Shown: one piece after another, positions 7,625 to 14,144 of the stretch
How the letters are laid out: the number at the start of each line of letters is the position of its first letter
Numbering within the stretch: the stretch's first letter is position 1
NCBI GenBank assembly: GCA_001275005.1
Contig: JWZX01001328.1
Coordinates: 1 to 14,144, forward strand
Source of the DNA: Chrysochromulina tobinii
Taxonomy: Eukaryota > Haptophyta > Prymnesiales > Chrysochromulinaceae
Length of the DNA stretch: 14,144 nucleotides
Direction: 5' to 3'
The notes under the pieces: generated by a model
Database searches by the model: none
What the model was told of the DNA's origin: nothing
Seen by the model: only the letters and a program-made list of their open reading frames with translations
Position numbers and translations under genes: made by a program

Positions 7625-9891
7625 CTATCTACTAAGCAGTACCTGCGGCCGAGTTTGCCTTTTGCTGTCGCGAACCTCGAAGGCGAGCAGCACAATGGTG
7701 CACTCAAGGGTGTGCGGGTAGTCGGCGGGCGGCGGTGAGCCCCACTCGGTGGCACGTTGCATCAGCATCTCGTCATAATCCGTGGCGCGTGTAGTCCGCA
7801 GCTCTACCATCCACTGACCGCACTCCTCAGGCGCGTTCAGCTCCTCCTTGGTGGGCAGCGCCTTTTGCGCGGCGACGCGGCACACGGCCTCCATGAAGCC
7901 TTCAAAGGGCAGCACCGTATTCTTGAAGTGTCCATTGGGTGTTTGGGAGTCCTCGACGACCATTCGGCTCCAGCTAAAGCAGCGGAGCGAGTCTCGTTCG
8001 GAAACGTCGGGCCCGATGAAGTTGAGGTGCTTGAGGCTCGAGAGCCACTCGAGCAACGTGATGGTGGGCACCTTGTCGTGCACGAGCTTCCCTTTCGAGC
8101 CAAAACAAGCCATGAAATCGAAGATGACCCGCAGCTCAGCCTCGCGCCGGCATAGCACAGCACACGAACTCTCCTGGTAGCAATGGCAGCGACGGAATAC
8201 ATCCGCATCACGCGACACCGAGATGTAACGCGACTCCACGTCGACTGCGAGCAGCCTCTCGACAGCACACGAAACATCTTCGATTCTTTCTCTAACCTTG
8301 TCGGTCAGCACGTACTTATTGATCGCGATGAGGACGATGCAAACGAAGAATTCGCTCACGCTGAGTGTGTGCTCTTGATCTGTAACTGGGCGCTTTCTGA
8401 TCACGGACGAGTTGCTCCCTTCACGTTCGGCCCGCAGCCGCTCCTGCTTCTTGCCCAGAGCATCGGCACGAAGGAACATCTGATCGAAGTGCGACAGCTG
8501 GCATAAGTTGGAGGTCTTGTCGAAGAGCGCGCAGTCTACCACAAATTTGGAGAAGGCGTTCATGCCCACGAGGTCCAGGCTGCGCGAGAGCGATGCGGAC
8601 TCCACGAAGACTTCGTGGAGCAACAAACTGTGCTTCCACAGGATCTCGCCCACTTCCTCAACCTCGTCCGGGATCCCATCACCATCTTCGTCCTCGATAC
8701 CATCGTCGTCGCCGTCGTCGTTTTGCATGATGATCTTGACGAGCCCCATGTCCATCGTCCGCTTCCAATCCATTGCAAAGCGCTTCGCGCGGATGGCCTC
8801 CGTGTCAAAGTAATCGCCGCTCTCTGCCCACTCCAGCCGTGGCTCCCAAATGTTCTTAAGAGGGCGCGGCGCATGCGAACGACGCGGATGGGAGGCTTCA
8901 CCTCCAGTCGTCTCTCTAGTTCTACCGTCGTCTGCTGGGGGCGTTGGCGGTATGTATCGATTGCGGCGCACATTGTTGAGCGAGTGCTGGAAGCGCACGT
9001 CGGTGACACTCGTGCTGAGCTGCCAGTCACCGTGGTTCCACCCATTGGTCGCATGCGCAAGCCGCTTTGAGCTCGCCGTGTAGGTGCGGTGCCTCGCATC
9101 CCATCGGCTGGCCGCCATCGCAGCTAACGTGTCAGGCGCCTCGTCCTGCAACGGGCGTGGCTTCATCAATGGGAGCGCGCGCGCGCCTTCATCAGCCGAC
9201 GCTGCCACACATTCCCAGGTGCGCCGCTGAACCCAAAGTCGCTCCCGTCGGCTCCGCTCCCGCTGCCCCTACCACTCGCGCCCAAAAGTGACGTCTGCGT
9301 GTTTGACCGATGGGCGCTTGGCATCGCGGCGAGGCCTGCTGACGCCGCCGGCGCCGTGTCTGACTTCGTCCAGTGCGCTTCCCATGAGCGCTTGCGTCCT
9401 TCAAGGCTGACATTGTCCACGTGGCTCTTGTGCTTCCGATGCGTTGACAAAACCGCCGCTTCTAGAACTCCTTTCGGGTGCCGAACATCATCCAGCATGC
9501 TCTCGAGAGCGCGCTCAGATGCGTCGAAGGTCCTCGCAGCGGCCAACACGGACATCACCTCCATGTCTGCATGCACGCGGGAGAGTATGTCTCCCTTTGA
9601 CAAATCTGACCATGTTCCACTGCTGTGCACTGTTGGCACGCTGCGAGGAGCCGTGATGGTTGCTGGCAACAGACCTTGTTTGGTGATGTACAGGCCCGCG
9701 GCGATGTCACGTTTCGTAGGAAGGCCAGCAGTAACGGGCCGCGTGGGTGGCACGGCCCTCGCACGATTCTTGATCATGCGCATCTCGTCCTCAACTTGCG
9801 CTTCGACGGTGCTCGACGGGACCCGCGCGCCGACGGTGGTCACATCGGATGACGGGGTGGCGCCACGGAGGACGTAGTCGTGTTGGCCCAT
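7625..9891 (-). CDS. Conserved-looking protist protein with an Asp-rich Ca-binding-like insert; two frames to be joined
   Basis: Two minus-strand frames overlap near 9166-9208. The upstream one starts at ATG 9891 (MGQHDYVLRG) and stops at 9166; the downstream one runs to the stop at 7625. A GT-AG intron at 9210-9146 joins them phase 0 into 733 residues; alternatively one fewer GC unit in the run at 9175-9186 gives 754. The first ~230 residues are Ser/Ala-rich with little predicted fold. The C-terminal part looks folded and helical: DWKRTMDMGLVKII, then an Asp-rich stretch at 8722-8648 ending EDEDGDGIPDEVEE, which resembles a thrombospondin type 3 calcium repeat, then LVGMNAFSKFVVDCALFD, LSVSEFFVCIVLIAINKYV and LPFEGFMEAVCRVAAQKAL. 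From memory this pattern recalls large protist proteins linked to cilia and EF-hand-like folds, but I cannot name a family. No signal peptide or membrane span is seen. Confidence 0.72.
9146..9210 (-). other. Candidate 65-base intron or 2-base frameshift in the Asp-rich protein gene
   Basis: On the minus strand the upstream frame reads GGG AAT then GTGTGG (possible donor at 9210). The downstream frame resumes at GAC GAG after TTGCAG (possible acceptor ending at 9146); both sides are phase 0. Inside lies the dinucleotide run (GC)6 at 9175-9186, and dropping one GC unit also makes the two frames continuous. The donor GTGTGG differs from the GTGCGT/C donors of the APC11 introns, which slightly weakens the intron reading. 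Confidence 0.55.
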
Positions 9892-9997
9892 AATGTGTTG
9901 ACCAGGAAATCCAGTTGGTATGGAGGAAACATGAAAGAGAGAGACGAAACCGAAATTTCTCCCTCCCTCCTCAGAAAAAGTGGCTGCCCGAACGGAG

Positions 9998-10002
9998 AAA
10001 AA
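9998..10002 (-). terminator. Pol III terminator (T5) of the tRNA-Arg gene
   Basis: Reading the minus strand, five T residues begin three bases after the discriminator base of the tRNA. This is the standard RNA polymerase III termination signal at its usual distance. Confidence 0.85.
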
Positions 10003-10005
10003 GAG

Positions 10006-10078
10006 TACCCCCGGAGAGAATCGAACTCTCAATCTCCTGATCCGTGGTCAGGCGCCTTGTCCATTGGGCCACGGGGGC
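10006..10078 (-). tRNA. tRNA-Arg (anticodon ACG)
   Basis: The 73-base cloverleaf folds fully. The acceptor GCCCCCG pairs with CGGGGGT (ending in a G1-U72 wobble). The D arm is GCC/GGC with loop AATGGACAA, the anticodon stem is CCTGA/TCAGG, and the T arm is GAGAG/CTCTC with loop TTCGATT. The anticodon loop CCACGGA gives ACG, which after A34-to-inosine editing reads CGU, CGC and CGA. The loop and stem closely match human tRNA-Arg(ACG) (CTACGGA), except that the near-universal U33 is C here. There is no intron and no encoded CCA, as expected for a eukaryotic nuclear gene. Internal A box (TGGCCCAATGG) and B box (GTTCGATTC) are present. It lies 114 bases upstream of the ATG at 9891, on the same strand. 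Confidence 0.93.
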
Positions 10079-10610
10079 ATTGCATATGAAGCATATGAGA
10101 CAAATCAAATAATGTACGATAGACGTGTTACAAGGAACGAAAAGGCGAACAGCGATTGCAAAACGTTATACCGTTGGCCCGCTGTATAAAACAACTCTCG
10201 TTATCGAGTCCATGCACCCACACATCTACATGTAAATCGCGTTATGCGTCTTTGTTTCTGCGTGCGACGTCGCAAAACTGCGAAGTCCCCCCCCTCCGAT
10301 TTCGTGGCGCACTTTTCGCTCAGGAACCCGAATCCGCCTCGAGCGCGCGCTCACATCATGATTTCAAAGTCATGCCGCTGCAATGTCAAAACCGGCTGAG
10401 CTCGGGCGGCGTGGATGCACAAGCCCGCGTTACTCCACACCATTAAAGAGATGGCGCGGCCAGGAGAATCCGCGAGAGGCCGCCGCGGCGCTCGCCACGC
10501 TCACTGCTCGGTGAGAAGCACGGCGATGGAGCCAATCGACGGGCTACGCACCGAAACGTCGCCCATCGACGCTCCGGCACGCTCGCCCATACCATCCAAC
10601 GCCACGCACC
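10079..10610. other. Intergenic region between tRNA-Arg and the broken helicase
   Basis: No gene is supported in these 532 bases. Noted items: a short direct repetition of CATATGA just upstream of the tRNA 5' end (10083-10097); TATAAAA at 10185-10191 on the plus strand, a possible TATA box for rightward transcription; a cytosine homopolymer near 10287-10295; and a small hairpin at 10357-10374 that looks like a tRNA anticodon arm but has no surrounding cloverleaf. Confidence 0.45.
10185..10191 (+). promoter_or_regulatory. TATA-like box
   Basis: TATAAAA on the plus strand, about 420 bases ahead of the first helicase ATG. It is an isolated match without other promoter landmarks, so its role is only a possibility. 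Confidence 0.2.
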
Positions 10611-11934
10611 ATGCCCGCGCGCCTCCGACGCGCGCGCCCCGATCAACCCACCCTCTTGACCGAGCGCGAGCTGGCGGAGGCCAACGCGCTGCGCCGCTCG
10701 CTGCGCATCCACGTGTACGGGACGGTCGTGCCCGCGCCCGTGGAGAGCGCCGAGGACATGGCCGAGCGTCATCGGCTGCCAGCGTAACTCCGGCACAACC
10801 TTCTCGAGGCGGGCTACCACGTGCAGATGCACAGGTGGTTCCGCTGCTCATCGGCGGGCGCGAGGTGCTCGCGTGCGCGCCGACGGGCCCGGGCAAGACG
10901 GTGGCGTTCCTGATCCCGATGCTCGCGTGGCTCGGCGCCGGCGCCGGTACGACGTGATGGTGTGCACGCCGCTGCGGCTGGTGTTGCTGCTGCGCAAGGG
11001 CGCGCTGACGCTCGCGTCGCTCGAGTACCTGGTGCTGGACGAGGCAGACAAGGTGTTCGAGGTCGGGTTCCTCGAGCAGTGCGACGTGGTGCTCGCCGCG
11101 TGCGATGGCGCGACGGTGCAGCGCTGCCTCTTCTCGGCGACGATGCTACCCGCGGTCGAGGACCTGGTGCACTCGGTGCTGCGGCAGCCGGTCAAGGTGG
11201 TTGTGGGAGAGAAAAACGCGGCGGCGGACACGGTGGATCAGTCGCTCGTCTTCTGCGGGCGCGAGGACGGCAAGCTTGTCGCGCTGCGCCAGATGGTGCG
11301 CGAGGGGCTGCGGCCGCCGGTGCTCATCTTCGTGCAGTCCGTCGAGCGGGCGATGCAGCTCTTCCACGCGCTCGTGTACGATGGGCTGCGCGTGGACGTG
11401 CTGCACGCGGAGCGTACGGCCGCGCAGCGTGAGGCGACGGTGAGCAAGTTCCGCGCCGGCCAGGTGTGGGTGCTCATCGCGACGGAGCTCGTGGCGCGCG
11501 GCATGGACTTCAAGGGCGTCTCGCTCGTGATCAACTACGACTTCCCGCAGACGACGACCTCGTACATCCACCGGATCGGGCGCACGGGGCGCGCGGGGCG
11601 CGCGGGCAAGGCGGTGACGTTCTTCACCGAGGCGGACGTGGAGCAGCTGCGCTCGATTGCGAACGTGATGAAGGCGAGCGGCTGCCCGGTCGCCGACTGG
11701 ATGCTCAAGCTCAAGCCGATGGCCAAGGACGAGCGCCGGCGGCGCGCGGTGGCGCCCATTGCGCGCAAGCCGATCGCGAAGCGCCCGCGCGCGGCGGCGG
11801 CGCCGGACGCGGCGAGCGGCGGTGGCGCGCCGCCGGATGACGCCGAGGCGGCCGACGAGGGCGAGGCGGCACGGCCACGGAAGCGCAAGCGGACCACGGG
11901 ACGAGAGCGCGCGGCGCAGAGGGGCGAGCAGTAA
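10611..11934 (+). pseudogene. ROK1: Broken ROK1/DDX52-type DEAD-box RNA helicase
   Basis: The intact relative is a DEAD-box ATPase of the nucleolar small-subunit processome. A 58-residue start (ATG 10611; RRSLRIHVYGTVVPAPVES fits the DDX52 N-terminal flank) ends at an in-frame TAA at 10785, after which LRHNLLEAGY continues the family alignment. At about 10825 the residues between HV and QM that should form the PTPI of the Q motif are missing, and two extra bases shift the frame. The next frame holds GGREVLACAPTGPGKT (Walker A, Ser to Pro). Near 10945 about 55 residues with motif Ia and the GG motif are absent, with another shift. From YDVMVCTPLRL (10948) the protein is intact: DEAD (11038), SAT (11134), LIFVQSVERA, LVARGMDFKGVSLVINYDFP, HRIGRTGRAG (11569), and a basic tail with RPRKRKR. 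An intron cannot explain missing conserved sequence, so decay or assembly damage is likely. Confidence 0.85.
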
Positions 11935-12011
11935 AAACATAGAGAGGATCGAGTCATAGCATGGGCGTGTATAGCACTCTAGGACGCGAGTTTTTGAAGG
12001 ACGCAAACCAA

Positions 12012-12075
12012 GGCGCTCGGCCGAGGCGCTCAAGAGCACGCCGGCGAGGCGTGCCGAGCGCCTCGGCCGAGCGCC
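12012..12075. repeat. 64-base foldback with 20-base perfect inverted repeat
   Basis: The arms at 12012-12031 (GGCGCTCGGCCGAGGCGCTC) and 12056-12075 are exact reverse complements. Inside, GCACGCC and GGCGTGC add a second 7-pair stem around a GGCGA loop. The whole is a 27-pair hairpin interrupted only by an AAGA/C internal loop. Each outer arm also contains the palindrome CTCGGCCGAG. It lies 77 bases after the helicase stop codon and 25 bases before the mobile element. Confidence 0.93.
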
Positions 12076-12100
12076 GGCACCCACGGGGCTGAGCAGGGGC

Positions 12101-12557
12101 TAGAGCACCCTAACGTTAGATTCGAGTTCTAACGTTAAGGAAGCGTTAATTTTTTTCCTTAACGTTGTTTCATGTTAATGTTAATGATGAAAGGCTTGTT
12201 GTTGTTGAACGTTAATAACACTGTTTTGCACTTTTTCTTGTCAAAAAGGAGGTCAAAAAGGCCCCGAAAATTACCAAAATGGGTCAAAAAGGAGGTCAAC
12301 AGGGGTCAAAAATCTTACCATAGATCGCGTATGGGTCAAAACGCAGGTCGAATAGGGTAAAAAATCTTACCGAAAAGGAGGTCTTACCCAAAATGGGTCG
12401 AAAAGGAGGTCAAAAAGGGTCAAAGATCTACGGGAGTTGTTAATGTTAACGGAAAACCCTTAACGTTAACGAGTTGTTGTTAATGGTTCCTATTGTTGTT
12501 ATGTTGTTAGTGTTAAACACTTCAACAATGTTTGGTCCTTAACGTTAGGGTGCTCTA
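12101..12557. mobile_element. Non-autonomous hAT-type MITE with 8-base target duplication
   Basis: An AT-rich 457-base block in GC-rich DNA is bounded by perfect 18-base terminal inverted repeats (TAGAGCACCCTAACGTTA at the left, its reverse complement at 12540-12557). It is flanked by identical 8-base sequences, GCAGGGGC, at 12093-12100 and 12558-12565. An 8-base duplication with a terminus of the type YARNG (here TAGAG) is the hallmark of the hAT superfamily. No transposase or other coding frame is present, so movement would need a transposase supplied from elsewhere. The left end shows a local duplication: CTAACGTTA recurs at 12129-12137, and from there on (CTAACGTTAAGGA) it matches the right-end repeat better. 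The palindrome AACGTT occurs six times. Terminal repeats and flanks are flawless, suggesting recent insertion. Confidence 0.87.
12239..12427. repeat. Degenerate internal subrepeats of the MITE
   Basis: The centre of the element holds about four imperfect copies built on GGGTCAAAAAGGAGGTCAA, starting near 12239, 12281, 12332 and 12395. The motif AATCTTACC lies between some of them. On the plus strand the tract is strongly purine-rich (A/G). Such internal tandem structure is common in MITEs and carries no coding potential. Confidence 0.75.
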
Positions 12558-12613
12558 GCAGGGGCGGGGTGCGGCGACGGGTGCAGCCGAGTGCACCAGT
12601 GCATCGGCCCGGC

Positions 12614-12651
12614 GGTCTGATGGCCTAGCGTGGGTCTGATGGCCTAGCGTG
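12614..12651. repeat. 19-base unit in two perfect tandem copies
   Basis: GGTCTGATGGCCTAGCGTG occurs at 12614-12632 and again at 12633-12651 with no mismatch and no spacer. It marks the start of the minisatellite-like stretch. Confidence 0.95.
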
Positions 12652-12735
12652 AGGCGGCGGCTCGTCCGGAGCGCGCGGAGCGCCGCCGTGTGCTCGGAAG
12701 CGGGCGTGGTCTCGTCGTGGCGTGGGTGGACGTGG

Positions 12736-13140
12736 GGGTCGCGTCGGGGGCGCGGTGACGGTGCGTGGCGGCACGCGCGCACGCCGGATCGTCGGTGGGC
12801 TCCGTCGCGGTGCGTCTCCTGTCGATTGGTTCGGGCGGCATTGGCTCGTGAGGCATTCGTGCGGCATTCGTGCGGCAGCTCGGAGGAACAAAAAGTGCGC
12901 ACGCCGGATCGTCGGTGGGCTACGTCGCGGCGCGTCTCCCGTCGATTGGCTCGGGCGGCATGGGCACGTGAGGCATTCGTGCGGCAGCTCGGAGGAACAA
13001 AAAGGCGGGTCGCGTCGGGGGCGCGGTGACGGTGCGTGGCGGCGGGCGGTGTGGTGGGCGGCGTGCGCGCACCGCCGGATCGTCGGTGGGCTGCGTCGCG
13101 GCGCGTCTCCCGTCGATCGGCTCGGGCGGGGCGGCATTCG
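12736..13140. repeat. Patchwork minisatellite of two interleaved unit types
   Basis: Two units alternate. Unit A (about 37 bases, beginning GGGTCGCGTCGGGGGCGCGG) lies at 12736-12772 and 13007-13043. Unit B (about 107-117 bases, beginning CGCACGCCGGATCGTCGGTG) lies at 12778-12894 and 12898-13004, with a diverged shorter third copy from about 13067 to 13140. The order is A-B-B-A-B. The first two B units are in register at 120 bases; B1 has an extra copy of the GGCATTCGTGC motif. Long frames cross it on both strands, but they are only repeat translations in stop-poor GC-rich DNA. Confidence 0.85.
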
Positions 13141-13210
13141 TGAGGCCGCCATTCGTGGGACAGTCGCGGGCGCTCGGGCGAGGAAAGAGGCGGCGAGGAT
13201 CAACTTGTGA

Positions 13211-14144
13211 CGCCGCCGGTAAGTTTTGAAACGGTTGCAACCCTACCCCTCGCGTTGTGTCTCGGAATACTGAAAATTGCGGCTCAACGACGTCCATACC
13301 GATCTCGCGCGTGAGCAGCCCCGCAGGTAGTATGAGAAGAGAAGCGCAGTCGGCCGCTGAAAGGCGGCCGGCGCGTTTCGTTCTCTCCCTGCGTTCGGCG
13401 CAAAGACAGAGCGACCCTCGCGATTGCGGCTTCTGACGGCGGTGCGTGCATGCGCGACGCCCGAAAGAGGAAAGCTGTGATTTCGTGAGGTGTCGCAGGG
13501 TTTTCGGACCCTGACCACTGAGAGCTCCCGCGGCCGCCCTGTATGGGGCGTGCGAGCTGGGCAGCGCCTCTGAGGTAGATCGGAACAGTTACCCTCTGGG
13601 CAGCTTTCCTTGTGAGCCCTCGTATTGCGGCGCGCGGGTGTGTCCTGTCCACCTCTCGAGAGAGAGGCGTGGCCGGGTCGCTCTCGCGGCCGCATCGTCG
13701 GTTGGCGGTGGCGCCTCGAAGTGCGCGCGAATTGTTTGAGTTCGATCGGTCCGCAAGGGTCTGATCGTCCTCGACCGAAGCGTGTCGCATCTGCTGATGC
13801 GCCTCCGCCGCTGAGCGACGGTGTCTCGAGTGGACGCTAGTTCTGCCGCTCGGGCTTGGGTGCGCTTCAATGCGCGTTTGGGCTCGGGTCGTGCGGGAAA
13901 CGTCCTGCCTGGTGCTCCTCGCAAGAAGAGCGCCGGGCGTCGTGGGTGAACCTTCTCTCGTGCGTGCGATTTAGTTCGCACGCTTCGAGGAAAAACGCAC
14001 CACCGGCAAGTCTCCGTTTCGCCTCGTCGTGTGGGTGGTAAAGACGGGCTCTTTTCTCGAGCCCTGTCTCGCTCCCCGCGTCGTGCGCGTGCGTCTGATG
14101 CTTGTGGGTTTGCGCGTGGTCTTTAGACCGTGCGCACTCTCCTC
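13211..14144. other. Gene-free region with many short hairpins, to the window end
   Basis: No coding region is convincing on either strand. Several compact stem-loops are visible: 13351-13370 (CGGCCGC with GCGGCCG), 13649-13672 (CCTCTC-GAGA-GAGAGG with a GNRA-type loop), 13786-13801 (CGCATC-TGCT-GATGCG), 13962-13983 (GCGTGCGA with TCGCACGC) and 14046-14064 (GGGCTC with GAGCCC). The texture, GC-rich with T-rich patches and little coding bias, could be a transcribed spacer or other structured RNA, but I cannot identify one. Confidence 0.4.

Noticed and set aside
10357-10374. tRNA-Gln-like anticodon arm (minus strand CATGA-CTTTGAA-A-TCATG)
   Set aside because: The loop is one base too long and no D arm, T arm or acceptor stem can be built around it.
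10785-10950. Introns explaining the breaks in the helicase
   Set aside because: Splicing can remove sequence but cannot supply the missing Q-motif and motif Ia residues. The candidate GT-AG pairs tried do not restore the family frame.
12012-12075. Intrinsic (bacterial-type) terminator
   Set aside because: No T-run follows the hairpin, and the window is eukaryotic.
12736-13140. CRISPR-like array
   Set aside because: Units are long, of unequal size and of two mixed types without unique spacers, and the setting is eukaryotic.
12625-13203. 192-residue minus-strand frame across the minisatellite
   Set aside because: It is a translation of the repeat units (recurring STGDAPRRSPPTIRR) in stop-poor GC-rich DNA. 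The opposite strand is equally open, and no domain is seen.

Overview
The window is GC-rich eukaryotic nuclear DNA, most likely from a unicellular alga. The evidence is an APC11 gene with two short spliceosomal introns (donors GTGCGT and GTGCGC, acceptors CGCAG), a eukaryote-type tRNA-Arg(ACG) without encoded CCA and with its own Pol III terminator, a ROK1/DDX52-type DEAD-box helicase, very long intron-free reading frames, and alanine- and arginine-rich proteins full of GC-rich codon runs. The splice-site style and composition resemble haptophytes or prasinophyte green algae; this lineage call is an inference.

Layout: 310-822 (+) is a three-exon APC11, the RING subunit of the anaphase-promoting complex. 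1171-1647 (-) is a small predicted type II membrane protein, convergent with APC11 and divergent from the next gene. 1927-7227 (+) is a single 1766-residue frame coding a membrane-anchored protein made of two class III PLP-aminotransferase-like domains in tandem. After a convergent 397-base gap, 9891-7625 (-) is an unassigned protein with an Asp-rich insert, present as two overlapping frames that need either a 65-base intron or a 2-base repeat-length change to join. 10078-10006 (-) is tRNA-Arg(ACG). 10611-11934 (+) is a broken ROK1/DDX52 helicase: its first RecA domain carries a stop, a 2-base insertion and two deletions, while its second RecA domain is intact. From about 11.9 kb onward the DNA is repetitive and apparently non-coding: a 64-base near-perfect foldback, a 457-base AT-rich element with 18-base terminal inverted repeats and an 8-base target duplication (hAT-type MITE), a small tandem repeat, a patchwork minisatellite, and a final 0.9 kb with no gene but many short hairpins.

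The most interesting object is the double aminotransferase. The second domain has Glu where the PLP-binding lysine should be, at exactly the ornithine-aminotransferase spacing from the catalytic Asp. The first domain keeps Asp and Lys but appears to have lost the Ser-Thr that a partner subunit normally lends to the PLP phosphate, which the second domain keeps. This fits one composite active site made in cis from an enzyme half and a pseudoenzyme half. A second notable point is that the APC11 has lost all four ligands of its third zinc together while keeping the eight canonical RING ligands. The genes show no sign of acting in one pathway; the window looks like an ordinary gene-dense chromosome arm running into a repeat-rich edge.
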